A DNA stretch of 64,000 nucleotides from Inonotus obliquus (GCA_032164295.1 JAJHTX010000010.1:682001-746000), one strand, 5' to 3'. Counted from the stretch's first letter, positions 25,341 through 38,305 are shown. The notes: generated by a model from the letters alone, not told the origin. Made by a program: numbers and translations.

Positions 25341-27444
25341 ATGGCGACTGCGGACTTACGATTGACCTTCGGGTCCATGTTCATTGGCTGTGTGATTTCC
25401 GTCGGGTATGTGTTCCTTTGCCGATTTCTGCCTCTATGATATACCACCGACTTACCGCGTTTGAATCTGGCATAATAATGCTGGAATAAATCGTACATCG
25501 CGTTTCGTTCGATGCCGTGATCTTTTCTTTTCATGTTCACTCTGGACGTTTACTTCATCTGCTTCGTCCTGGTTCTGCCAACTAGCTTTTCGGGCATCGG
25601 CACGCTGCAAGCGTATTACTACTTCCGACAGTACCGGAAGCGCGACTCCCGATACATGAAAGCTACGGTTAGTTGAAGCTTACGGATTACGACTGAAAGT
25701 TCTACGTGCGCGAACGTTCTGTTGACTTGTGCCACCAGGTTCTTGCGGCATGGTATGTTACTCCTTTTGTCAAAGAAACAGTATCGAGTGGTCCGGCAAC
25801 GTGACGCCCTCGCTTAGGTTACTGGATCTTGTGCACACGGTGTTTATCTGTCAGGGAATTTGGCATTATTTGGTCCTGAGTTGGGGAGACATAGGAGAAT
25901 TGGATCATCTGACATGGTATGTCGGTTTCAATTTCGCTCTACGCGGTTATTTGACTTTCTTCAGGACGGTTGGGGTGAGACGCTCGCGACGGTTTGCCTT
26001 ATACTACGAGTAACCCTCCTAACCCATCTTAGGCTAGTATCGCAATAACCGGCTTGATCACATTCCTCGTACATATGTGAGTTAAGTATTCACACGTAAT
26101 CAACGTTAGTACTCACTTTTCGTCACTCGGAATCTAGGTTTTTCGTTAATCGTGTCTGGAGACGTTTGTGGCACTTGCTATCCATGGATAAACCGTCTCT
26201 AACAATAACACTTTTGCTCAGTCAGCAAACATAACCTCATAATAACCATATTTATTGTGAGCACCTAAGTCTCGTAGAGGCATTCAGCGCCTTATGATAT
26301 CCTCCTTTCAAGGCTTTCTTTGCCATCGTGAGGCTGGGATCTGCGTTCAGTGAGTGGTTTTCCAGAGCAATCTCAGCACTAGTCTGACCACAATGCCATA
26401 GCGACGACGGCTCAGATGTACGCTGAGCTTGGACCTCACAAAGGGTTTATTACTTACTTGTGTCATTTAGGATTCGTCTCGAGCGGTTTTCCATCTTTAT
26501 TAGAGACTTCCGCGTAAGTATACCAAGCCAATCTTATCCAATACATATCTAAAAATCTTTGCAGTGGTTATTCACCTTTGGATTAGCACTCTCAAGTGCT
26601 ATCGATCTTGTCATTACGACGGCTTTATGCTACTATTTACAGGGAAACCGGACGGGTTACTCGAGGTAGGCAAGGTGACTGTGGATATTGTCCTTTGCCT
26701 CTGACCGACGTCTATTAGTGTTGACGATGTCATCCATCGGCTACTTCTGTACACCATCAACAATGGGCTTCTAACAACATTCGCATCCCTGCTCTCTATG
26801 GTCTTCGTGAGTTTATTCACCTTCCGCCATCGTACCTATGTCTCACGTTGATGCAGGCGGCAGCCATGCCGAATAATTTCCTCTTTCTTTCACTTCATTT
26901 CATCGTTGCAAAATGCAAGTTTGTCCTTTTTCTGAAATTAACTCTACCATCTGATTAATCCATTGCGCTAGGCTACATTAACTCGTTGCTGGCAACCCTA
27001 AATTCAAGAGATACGCTTAAGAGAGGTGACGAATCCCATCCTATGGCGGTCCATATATCGGTTGAGGGCCCTGATGCACAACCACGGTTCCTCAAGCACC
27101 ACATGGTTAGTCTCATTTTCAATTGGTGTCTTTCTGCAAGGATGCAGAGTAATATTTATGCCATGCAGCAGCCGCATATCCGCTCTCACTGTGGATCCAA
27201 CGGACACGCAGGAGCCAATTCTGCAGTCACTAGCTTCCCCGCGGGTCCCACTGCTACGGTAGAGAGTGTTAAGGTGAGCTCCCACATGAATGGAGTCGTG
27301 GATGCTGAGCCCAACTCGCTGCGTCACAACTAGGTGCAGATTGATGTGGAACAGACGATTCATCACGATGACATCGAAATGGACAGCCCCGACGGGAGCT
27401 TCAAGTCGCCGTATGTGGAAAAGGACAAAGTTCGATTTGCATGA
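25341..27444 (+). CDS. DUF6534 membrane protein, tandem copy A
   Basis: Seventeen exons, 355 residues: 25341-25405, 25586-25667, 25739-25752, 25818-25916, 25965-25974, 26033-26076, 26138-26163, 26222-26256, 26313-26349, 26402-26417, 26471-26513, 26565-26665, 26719-26806, 26857-26914, 26972-27105, 27169-27273, 27334-27444. It starts MATADLRLTFGSMFIGCVIS and continues GIGTLQAYYYFRQYRKRD, LLDLVHTVFICQGIWHYLVL, TVGASIAITGLITFLVHMFF and NRVWRRLSK. The DUF6534 core (AIDLVITTALCYYL, then VIHRLLLYTINNGLLTTF) and the ending INSLLATLNSRD follow. The hydrophilic tail of about 110 residues is variable. Function unknown. Exons of 14, 10 and 16 nt are all shared with the next gene. The intron at 26915-26971 starts with GC, not GT. 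Confidence 0.87.
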
Positions 27445-28822
27445 AGCCCGGAAAGAAAGCCTAAAATTGACGCCTTTGTTTTAATCCTTCGAATTCGATG
27501 AATCGGTTTGTTGTGTGTCTTTTGTTGTCGGATCGAGAATTTGCCATGCATTCGAGATGTTCGTTGCGCGACACCACTGCCGCGCGTTACTTTTTCATAC
27601 TTTTGTATCACTATCGCTCCTCTGAATACAAGCACACCTTTGTAGTGATACTTTCGTGTCTTACAATCGGATAATATGTAGTGATTCTTAGCGGCTCGCC
27701 GCAGTGTTGGGACGATTTCCGAGCAAAGGCCGCTTTCGTGCTTCCAGACCAGAAAGGATGACAAAAACTATACAGTTCTTCTAATGAAGGAAGGACTATT
27801 ATATAATCATTCGAATCCGTTTGGCCTGGCGCTTCTGGCTAATCTTCCAAACACATGAACGAGAGCCCTACAGACTACAGTCTGCAAGCATGAATGGCTC
27901 GTCTTATGCACACAGGTAACTCCCATGGGTTGGACCCGTTGTATGAAACGAGGTACAACAACGGGACCTTTCAATCCCGTCGCTAGGGCCAACAAACATC
28001 CCGAGTATTCCATTTTCTTGACCACCTGAGCGCTTGATGCGAATCGGCGGAGCGAGTGACCGTCTCTTCAAAGGAAGGGGCTCCTCCGCATTTATTCGCA
28101 TTCAATGAAGTTTCTCGTACCTGTACTGATTCTATGCTACCAGCGCTGAAGCAACGTCTGTTTCCACAACACCGACTTGAGGAATTGCCTTCTGGTCCCT
28201 AAATAAAATCTTCTTTGGTGCGTCGAAGTATTCATGTTTCTATGGATGGCTTTCGGGAATCTCCCAGGGAACTGTGATGAATATTTACCAGATCGCTTTG
28301 TCTCAGCGGATGTCCTTTAGGGCCAAACAGATGCTTCCGATGCTTTGGTATTGAACAGCACATCCTCCAAGCTTAATTCACGCCATGGTCGGGCACTAAA
28401 GACTACTTAAAGCCCTTTGTAACATATAAATTCAAGACCTCCTTCGGCACTTGCCTTGTTTGTATCGGCTTCGGTATCTATGCTTCGGGAGAATGGATGC
28501 TGCAGTTGATACCCTAAGATAGCCGACAAATATATTTCTAAGGTGGACCATGGCTTCAGTCCCTAATTACCAAAAAAGAATCTCCCGCAGGCTTCGGATT
28601 GGGTCCTTCTTTCTTCTCTTTCTTTTCCTCAATTCTTCTTACGGGACTTGGTACGTTGTGCGGTCAGGTGTTTGTCAACACGCCTTCAATTTTCCATACA
28701 TCCGAAGGTCTCGAGTTCGATGTTGTACTTTTCCTCTCTCTTCCCCCGTGCTTGCGCGCCGTATCCCCGTCAGCCCGTCTCGCTTATACTTGATCTTACT
28801 TGCAGCTGCTGGTATAAGGACT
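27445..28822. other. spacer between tandem DUF6534 genes
   Basis: 1.4 kb with no recognised gene. It contains the promoter and leader of the gene at 28823. The frame running 28550-28888 overlaps the true first exon and is open upstream by chance. Confidence 0.45.
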
Positions 28823-30866
28823 ATGGCAACTGTGGACCTACGACCGACATTTGGCGCGATGTTCATTGGTAGCGTCATGTCTGTTTAGTGAGTTTGTCTT
28901 CCCGTCACTGAGAACTACGTTGTAACTCATCATACTTCGTCACTTACTATTCTCGATCATGAACCCGTCATATCCTTGTTCCATATCGACAACTGCACCC
29001 TGGCGATTCTATTATTTTCCAGCCTTTGTGGGATAGGCGGCCTTCAAACGTACCAGTACTTTAGACATTACCGAAAGAAGGATCCACGAACAATAAGCTC
29101 GATGGTGAGTGTACTGTAAAAATGTTCCTCGCAGAATCGCACTGAAGCGCAGGCTCCTGTCAGGTGTTTGCGGTCTGGTGGGTTTGAACCTCGTTGCATA
29201 GTGTTTCAAATGGCGATGAACTCGCCGTACACAGGATGATTGATTTTGTTCACACGATTTGCATCTGCCAGGCAATGTGGAGCTATCTAATCCTTAACTG
29301 GGGAAACTTGGAGGAAGTGGATCGTCTAGACTGGTAGGTGATATTCGGTCAGCCACGATTAACACAGCTTGAGCATATCTTTTCTAGGACAGTTGGGGTG
29401 AGAAACTAGTTCATTGTCATATTTCTCGCTGCCTGACGCTTGATCGAAGGCTAGTATCGTGGCCACCGGCCTGGTTACGTTTCTAGTGCAGTTGTGAGTT
29501 CTTATACATGGTGCAGGATTGCAATAGAAAATTTATCCCTGCTTGAAATAGATTCTTTACTTATCGTGTCTGGCGGTGTGGGTAGTGATAATTATCATTG
29601 TTGGAATGTGCTCACAAGTATCCCAGTCAGCAAAGAGAATACCTACTTGGTTCTGGTCGTTGTGCGTGGAGTTCAGTATTTTATTGCCGCCGCTTTGTGC
29701 TGATCATGACAACAGGTCCCAATGATCACCATTCGATTGGGTTCTGCTCTGGGTACGTGCTTGCTTCAATCGAGTCGATTAAGGAAACTCTGAACATACC
29801 CACGACTATGGTAGCTACGACCGTCAAGATGTATGTCTATGATACCCTTTGCACAACGTGCTATTCTAATTCGCTTCGCGCAGGATACAACTGGGCAGGA
29901 TTTCCACTTTTATAGACCAGTTCCGTGTAAGGACGATATCTCTGAAATTATTGTATGTATACCTGCTCACGATTGTCCAACCGCTTCAGTGGCTATTTAC
30001 TTTTGGGCTTGCCTTGTCATGCGCCATCGAGATTCTGCTCACCTCGTCGTTGTGTTACTACCTTCAGTTTAATCGCTCCGGGCATTCAACGTGAGTAGAT
30101 TCAATTTCTACCACAGACAGCGCATTTACACTTTATTCACAGCATGGATGAAGTTATCCATAAACTACTTATGTATTCTATTAGCACCGGTATTGTGACG
30201 ACATTAGGCACCATGCTCGCGATGCTTTTCGTGAGTGTTTTCCGACTTCTCTCGCGGTTTTGTGTACTTATTACTGCCAGGCTGTAATCCTAACGAATAC
30301 TTTCCTCTTCCTCGCGATTCATTTCATTATTTCCAAATGTAAGTGTGCTGTGGACGTTTCTGTCTATTTACTTGAGCTAACTCCCGTCAACTTGTAGGCT
30401 ACGTTAACTCTTTTCTGGCTACACTAAATTCGAGGGATTCCCTCAAGAAGCGACATGAATCTTCGGGTGCAGCCTACGAGATATCCGTAGACGGTCATTC
30501 TCAACCTCGCTTTAGACGATTCCCGGTAAGTCTTCCTCCATGTGACTAGGGAACATCCTTTGAAACCAGTCTTCCAGCCCGATCGCGATTCTAATGAGCA
30601 CCCGATTCAACTCTCCGACGCCAATAAGGTGGTTAAAGGCCAGAGGTCATCCGTCGTAGATCTCAAGGTGATTCCTGTTCTTGACCTTAATAACCGTGGT
30701 TAATCTATCCACGCACATTTAGGTGCACGTACAAGTTGACCAAGAAGTCCATGAAACTAGCTCCAGAATCGGGAGGGTGCCTACGCCAGTTGGGAGTTTC
30801 AAGACGACTGAACTGCCTCCCAATCAAGAAATCTATGCCACTGTCAACTTACCTCGCCTTGCTTAG
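28823..30866 (+). CDS. DUF6534 membrane protein, tandem copy B
   Basis: Seventeen exons, 361 residues: 28823-28887, 29023-29104, 29164-29177, 29235-29333, 29388-29397, 29450-29493, 29552-29575, 29619-29661, 29716-29752, 29815-29830, 29884-29926, 29990-30090, 30143-30230, 30281-30338, 30398-30525, 30578-30667, 30723-30866. Starts MATVDLRPTFGAMFIGSVMS, with GIGGLQTYQYFRHYRKKD, MIDFVHTICICQAMWSYLIL, the core WLFTFGLALSCAIEILLTSS, VIHKLLMYSISTG and VNSFLATLNSRD. Twelve of the first 14 exons are the same length as in copy A, including the 14-, 10- and 16-nt ones. The tail has diverged and ends in NQEIYATVNLPRLA. This copy uses an ordinary GT donor where copy A has GC. Function unknown. Confidence 0.87.
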
Positions 30867-31188
30867 TTCGAGTTGTTCGGGTTGGGTTACGACCTTAATG
30901 TACATTTGATGTAATTGCGTTGTCCATAATTTGCATTCATGTTTTCATACTCTTGCTTATAGCTTGTTTCCAAAATTACATTATCACCACATTTATTCTT
31001 GTATGTTTTGCATACGCTTCTTTCCTGTTCGTCTTTTCTTCACTGTACTTTGGTGTTATATACTACGGAAAGGTATAATAACTGTTGGAGATCTTGAGAG
31101 TTCAGCAAACACCTGAATCAATGTGGTGATGATACAGTATATTGCTACACGATGCACGAGATACATCCAGTACGAATTATGTACATCG
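30867..31188. other. convergent 3' spacer
   Basis: 3' regions of two convergent genes; AT-rich, no coding signal. Confidence 0.5.
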
Positions 31189-31629
31189 TTATAACATGCC
31201 GGTGGAGAAAGCCAGTCCTCCAGCAGCAAAAAGAGCAAACGGAGGCCATGTATCCTGGCGTGCCCAGGCACCGCTCGTATATCCAAGTTCTGAATTCGTT
31301 GAGTTCTTTTCGTGAACCTGATGTGCAGATAACGGTGAATACACATTAGTGTGTTATGTACGCATAGGAAAGGGTCAGGGAGAAGTTAGTTACTTACAGT
31401 GATGTTACAAGCTCCGGCTGAGCAGGCCATATTGTTATTCTGTGCGATGACACGCGCGGTATCGGCGTCGATGGGAGATGGACTCGGGTGCGCAATAACT
31501 GCGGAATAAGAACACACCACAGCAATTTAGATATCAGTGAACGTTCTGTAGCAATTTTGTTCATAGAAGCCGAGACATACCAGTAACAACGAGCATGAAC
31601 AGAACATAAATGACGGAGCGGGCGTTCAT
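31189..31629 (-). CDS. small secreted protein with hydrophobic C-terminus
   Basis: Three exons on minus: 31629-31581, 31498-31398, 31317-31189; 92 residues. Signal peptide MNARSVIYVLFMLVVTVIAH, then a short Pro/Ser stretch, the pair NNMACSAGACN, a Ser/Thr/Asn-rich part (VHEKNSTNSELGYTSGAW) and a hydrophobic end (WPPFALFAAGGLAFSTGML). The end could be a transmembrane segment or the signal for a GPI anchor. The layout resembles the gene at 48588-49058: signal, a cysteine pair separated by three to four residues, Ser/Thr-rich part, hydrophobic end. Role unknown. Confidence 0.75.
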
Positions 31630-32896
31630 AGTTGCAATCGTCAATGATTAAAGAAATGCAAAATAATGCTCGGTGAATGAAGGAGTTGAGTAATGTCCGT
31701 GAAAGAAGAAATGAAAACACTACAGGTGAGGCGAGATGGTCGATCAACGATAGCCTCTCCTCATGCCTCACATTTCGTTTTATATGCTACAACCGAAAAC
31801 AAAGCACGCTCCCCCTTTTTTCTCCAGGCAATTTCAGTTTCATGTGAGTGGCCATGAAACATTGAAAGGCCAAGTTCTAGCCTGATCTACCTAGAAACCT
31901 TGTTTGTAATCCACGAGATTCCGGCAGGAACTGAAAGGATAAAGATGAGCTCTTGAATTTGAATACAAAGGGACACGAACCGTGAGAGCCAAAGTACAAG
32001 AGAGCGAAAAACATAAAACAAACAAGTGTGATCAAGTGCGTTACGTAATACCGGTTTCAGCACGCGACGAAAAGAAAAAGCACAGGTCACTACACGCCTG
32101 CAATCTCGGTCGGGGATTCCTCGCTCGAGCCAATTCGATTTGGCAGAATATCAAGAGAGTAAGGAAGCTCGATTCGACTCGACTGGCAGGTCCGGGGGAG
32201 AGGAGGTTAATTCCTTAGCCTCATCGATAGGTCCAGCTATAATACCGAGAGCATCATGGCGACACGCTATGCTTCGGGGGATATACTATGGAGGAGGCAC
32301 AGAACATTGGATCCACGGATACCAATGAAGAAGTTACCAAAGCCAAGAGTTCCTCAGGTATTGACGCGAGGGTAAGAGCTGAGACGGACTTGCTTGATAG
32401 GGAATGGAGAAGAGAACAGGATTTTTAAGGATGGCATAGGAATTCGCAACACGAAGGTCAAGTCGGTTGATGGATTAGAGCGCTGTTGGCAATCCTTGGG
32501 GACTGGGGAAGACTTCGTCGACAAATCAACTTTTCTTCGTTGCCCTTCAGATCCAGTAAATGGAACATCGAAGCAATATAGGCAGAGTCAAGCTTCTTCT
32601 CCATACGGCAGATAGTAAATCATCTGGAGATGCAATGAATGAAATCGTATCACCGTTTTGTCACCTTCGACAACTTCCAACATGCTTCGCTCTAGTCTTC
32701 CAAGCGCTTCGCAAAAGCTATCGCAACGTGAAGAGCTTCGAGACAAATAGTAAGAAGACAGACATATCCATTCAGTGAGATGATGTGGAAGACAATTAAG
32801 TGCTGATGCATAGCTAAGATGGCTGGATAACTTATTGCGAAGAGGGCTGATGAGTAGTGATGTATTAGTCGTCGTCGCTGGGAAAGTAACATGCAA
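31630..32896. other. intergenic, possible short exons near 32.2 kb
   Basis: No confident gene. On plus, a frame beginning at about 32288 (MEEAQNIGSTDTNEEV) stays open to about 32427 and has a normal coding look with a possible GTAAGA donor, but I found no convincing continuation. The rest is unannotated. Confidence 0.35.
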
Positions 32897-33591
32897 TTAA
32901 CTTTCGCAAGAAGTAAAAACCTGTGATATATCACGTACTCTGATGATTCCCTCTTGAGGAATAAGTCTATTGCTGCAGAGAACGCAGCGAAAGCAGCACC
33001 ACCACCGAGCATAGCCTTCGGGCCCGAATTTCGAGCCAGAATGCCACCAGCAACGAAGCCAGCAACCACTGGGTTAACCATGTCATTTCTCGCCCGGTAC
33101 TTTGGGTAGTCGAAAAATAAGCAAGTGATATCGGACATGATTGCACGAAAGAACGTACTGATTCTATGGCGCATTCTAAGCCCGCGAACAAAGCTCCTAC
33201 TTTCCCAAAACCTTTTCCACTTTTCCACATTCCCTTCCCCATATCCTTGAATATTTCTCTAGCCTTGACCGTCGTGCTAACATTTGCTTGCGCTTGTGGG
33301 CGCAATAATGGATCTTCGTACGCGAAGGATGAAGACATGAGAGAAAAGAATGCGCCGAGACCAAAACCTGAGCAAAATTCAAGCGCACGCTCCCTCAGTT
33401 GACACGAGACTCAAAGACTCACCAGCAACGCCCGCCATTCCGGTTTTAAAGAGACACGTCTCCGGCACGCTAGACATTAGATCCTGGTATTTTTTTGCCT
33501 GCATGATCTGTGCGCGGTCATCCTCGGTCATACCGGGAGGTAAAGGCTCCTTCCCTGGAAGGAACACCGGCACTAGCGGTGGCCATGGCAT
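32897..33591 (-). CDS. TIM22: mitochondrial inner-membrane translocase subunit Tim22
   Basis: Four exons on minus: 33591-33423, 33367-33159, 33099-32939, 32900-32897; 180 residues. The N-terminus has the [20 protein letters not shown] block of fungal Tim22. Then come the four helices of the Tim17/22/23 family: [77 protein letters not shown]. Tim22 is the channel of the carrier translocase that inserts metabolite carriers into the inner mitochondrial membrane. The chain ends RESSD; the last exon is only 4 nt. If its intron is retained the frame reads on for about 70 more codons. An hAT-type element sits about 180 bp upstream of the start codon. Confidence 0.92.
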
Positions 33592-33763
33592 CTCAGATGA
33601 ATGCCTCGCGGCGGCCTCAGCTAGGAGCGTTAGAGAGAAAGCATGAACTGCTTGTGGGGTGTGGCAATTCCTCAGAGTCGCGCGAGACAACTTTTTTCGG
33701 GCGGAGTTTAAATACTTACCATATATGGTGAGAAACGGCGATTTACGTTTACCGCCTTTGCAT
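33592..33763. promoter_or_regulatory. remaining TIM22 upstream region
   Basis: Only about 170 bases lie between the Tim22 start codon and the 8-bp target duplication of the element at 33772-35182. The promoter is therefore either very short or includes element sequence. Confidence 0.45.
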
Positions 33764-33771
33764 ATTGTGTA
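33764..33771 (+). repeat. left 8-bp target-site duplication
   Basis: ATTGTGTA, identical to 35183-35190, directly before the element's TAGGGTTGC end. Confidence 0.85.
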
Positions 33772-35182
<1,411 letters not shown>

Positions 35183-35190
35183 ATTGTGTA
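35183..35190 (+). repeat. right 8-bp target-site duplication
   Basis: ATTGTGTA, identical to 33764-33771, directly after the element's GCAACCCTA end. Confidence 0.85.
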
Positions 35191-35657
35191 CCCATCCTTC
35201 CTAAGACCAGATAATTAGTATTCCATGAGAAATATACCAGATAACTAAATACAGAGGCTTCCTAAGTGTGATGCCAGATGAATATAGAAGACACTGCACA
35301 CCTAGCATACTCTATTGCTAAGTATTACCGGTTGACCATGACCAACTATCAAGGTTCTAAACAAGGCCTTTGGTGATGTTATCAGCCATTCATTTATATA
35401 TTTAGTGAGATTTTGGAATGGATACAGTAGCAATACACTATCTACTGCACTTCAGACCTTGCTATGTTGATTCTTCAATATAGATGGTGTCACTGTATGC
35501 ATCTCTGAGAAAGACTAATATAGGTGTTTTGCGAGGCACTAGTCCTGCTGATAGCCTTGTCTTCAGGTATACCAGTACTATGGTATGTTTAACTGAGTAA
35601 TCTGATGAGTTCTGTATTTACAGTTTTTTTTGTGGTGTTTTCTCACATTATTAGTTC
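35191..35657. other. AT-rich spacer between two elements
   Basis: No coding signal; AT-rich unique-looking sequence between the hAT-type element and the foldback MITE. Confidence 0.5.
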
Positions 35658-35663
35658 GAGTTC

Positions 35664-36037
35664 ATGGCGGGCAAATCAGGATGGAGGTAAGGTCGGAATT
35701 TTAAATGTTTTTTTCGCCGTCATTTTAAATGCCGGTAAGCATATCAGCACGTGATTGATATTTATAGTGTCAGTAGGTTTGATATGCTTACGGATATTTA
35801 AAATGACAGCACGAAAGCCATTATAAATTTCTTTCAGGCAGATATGCTAGTACAGAATATCTACCCGACTGATATTTAAAATATCAATCTGATCGATACC
35901 CTTATCGATATTTAAAATATCGACACATGGTTCATATTTATAATATCTTATAGGTCGATATGCTTACCGGCATTCAAAATGACAGCAAAAAAACATTTAA
36001 AATTCCAACCTTACCTCTATCCTGATTTGCCTGCTGT
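35664..36037. mobile_element. foldback MITE with long terminal inverted repeats
   Basis: The first and last about 75 bases are inverted copies (left begins ATGGCGGGCAAATCAGG, right in reverse complement ACAGCAGGCAAATCAGG) with few mismatches, extending through GGAATTTTAAATGTTTTTTT and ATGCCGGTAAGCATATC. The centre contains further short palindromes (ATATTTAAAATAT around 35875-35925). A 6-bp direct repeat GAGTTC flanks it at 35658-35663 and 36038-36043 and may be the target duplication. No coding capacity. The superfamily is not certain. Confidence 0.72.
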
Positions 36038-36043
36038 GAGTTC

Positions 36044-36748
36044 CTCACAAAAATAGTGTCATGTGATGGGATTTTACCTTATCTAGTGAGATTCAATGCA
36101 CTCTTCCAATGCTCAGAACTCTGTGAATTCTCCAACAATTCTCATGTAAATGCACAAACTGTATTATTTCATGGCTATCTTCATTTTGTTGAGAAAAAAT
36201 TCTCAAGGAATTGTCTAGTTCCATAGATATGACCTAAATAATGCTATATCTCGGCAGATTTTTGTAAAATTCCAAATCTTTTTAGAATATTTAAGTCTTT
36301 GACATCAAATACATGATTCATGTACTTTAAACTAGTTAGTTTTGTGATGTGGAAGGGGATACATGGAGTCAAAGGTGTCTCTGAAAAAAACGGTAATCAC
36401 TTAAGGATATGCGAGCTCTGGCACAATGCGGCATGGACTGTGAGAAGTCTCGTTTCTTCTATAGGGATTGCCACACCCCACTGCTTGAACCTCAGGTCAG
36501 CTCTTGAGAATAACAAATATATCATTATGTAAATAAGAATGGCTTGTCACCAACTACATGTACCTGGGCCCATAGGCTTCCGGTTTAGTCTACTCCTTAT
36601 TCTAAAAGAAAACAAACTACTTGTCGGCAAAAATGAGAAATCCCTCATATTTCAAACCTGAAACCTGAAAAGATGTCCCATCCGCTTATTCATGTGGGCC
36701 GAGGAAAAAACATCACACGCGAACGTGCGCATGCAAAAACCCCAGTTT
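36044..36748. other. AT-rich non-coding stretch
   Basis: About 700 bases between the foldback MITE and the retrotransposon remnant. No gene or repeat recognised. Confidence 0.45.
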
Positions 36749-37384
36749 TCATGGTGGCTTGAACAAGTCGATCAGTCTGTCGATCGACGGGAGGATGTTG
36801 TTGAACTGGTGGAACCAATCTAACGTGTGTTCATCAGGGAAGCTCGCGCGACCCCGTAGGCATTTGAAAAGACGGTGACGAACTGTGTCAAGAACTTCAC
36901 AGGTCGGACAGTCCGCATTTGTGTCCGAAAACCGTGAGTAGAATTCCGCTACCGCTGGGACCCCCGCAAGGAGTCGCAAGGCAGTAGTCTCCCCTACACG
37001 TGACATGTTTGCGTGGGTTACATGGACCGGTAAATGTGCGAGAACGCGGCCGGTACCAAAGGTACCGGTCGAGGGGTGTATGGTATAAGAAAACGGGGAG
37101 GGCCAAATGAGGCAGTACTTATCTAGTACGCTTACGGTACTTGTTGTCTGTAGTAGGGGGATGTAAGAGGAGTCAAAGGAATAATAGAAAGAGGTGCTGG
37201 ACCAGCTAGATGTCGGGGGGAATGTGTTCTTGTCCGGAATCAAGAGGGTCGGTACCGTGGGAAAAATGTTGGTACAGGTCGGTACTTGAACGAACAGGAT
37301 TGGTATGTGCAGAAACGTTGTAAAACAAAAGCTCAGTACAGAAACAAAAGGTGGATGTGCAGAATACAAAGGATAACAAAACAT
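36749..37384 (-). pseudogene. C-terminal remnant of a non-LTR retrotransposon ORF
   Basis: An open frame of 211 codons on minus. The last about 90 residues have the form seen at the end of fungal LINE polyproteins: TTALRLLAGVPAVAEFYSRF, then ADCPTCEVLDTVRHRLFKC, a C-x2-C...H...C zinc-knuckle-like end after the RNase H region. The first half is low-complexity and unrelated. It lies downstream, in the same orientation, of the reverse-transcriptase pieces at 39.0-44.3 kb, so it may be the tail of the same copy, separated by further insertions. Confidence 0.5.
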
Positions 37385-37699
37385 CGGTACCGTAGGAAAA
37401 ACATCGGTACAGGTCGGTACTGCAAGGAAACAGCTAGCACGGGGTGGTATAGCAAGAAACAGACTGGGGGAGGCTGGTGGCTGAGAGTGTTGACTGGACC
37501 GGGAAGCAAACCTGAGCCCTCACACGGGAGGCTAACTCCTGAGGTTCACTTGAGACGGAACTGGGATGGGACTGGGACAGAAATCGAGACGAGACTGAGA
37601 CGGAACTGAGAAGGGGGTGAGGAAACCCGAGCCCTCACGCTAGAGGCTAGCTTCTAAGATTACCTGGAGAGCTACTACGTACAGGAGGAGATATTTATA

Positions 37700-37900
37700 C
37701 AGGTGGGTACATAAAGTCTTCGGCACCCCCGTTTAGAAAGGTGGATTTGCATGCTTTATGTGGTAGAATAAGCGTCGGGTAGCCCTTGGCAACCTGGTCA
37801 TATCGGCAAAGACTTGGGATGGACTTGGTTGCTTACTCAAAAAGGCATGCAAATCACCTTCCATATTTGGGGGGTGCCGAAGACTTAATGTACCCACCTG
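37700..37900. mobile_element. mariner-type MITE, 201 bp
   Basis: Terminal inverted repeats of 31 bp with one mismatch (left CAGGTGGGTACATAAAGTCT, continuing TCGGCACCCCC; right, in reverse complement, with ATT for ATA). Both ends are flanked by TA (37698-37699 and 37901-37902), the target of Tc1/mariner elements. The inner arms also pair (GGTGGATTTGCATGC against GGTGATTTGCATGC). No coding capacity. Confidence 0.8.
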
Positions 37901-38305
37901 TACTACTGTACAGTAGTTAGCTCATAAGTCCAAAAGGAGAAAGTAAAAAGGAAGATCAAAACAAAGAAAAATGTCATAAGAAGAATGAATACAGTAGAGC
38001 CATCAGGGGGACAACAAGAAAGGGTTAGGGAGGACAAGATACCAATGAAAACGTAACATATAGTACCCCTGGATGAAAAGTCCTCAGGATAAGAGATTTG
38101 AACCCCTGCCAATTGATACCGATGCGTTCCTGGTACTACCGGACCTGAAAACCTTAACGGATACCGACCCTGAGCTTCCCCAAAGAACTGGCATGCATAG
38201 TCCAACCATCAGGAATGAATACCAGAGAGGGAGATGTCCGATCCATGTTATGAGAGCATGTTGAATTGTCAATTTGTCTTGGTACTGGGTTTCTCAGCAC
38301 TCGGT

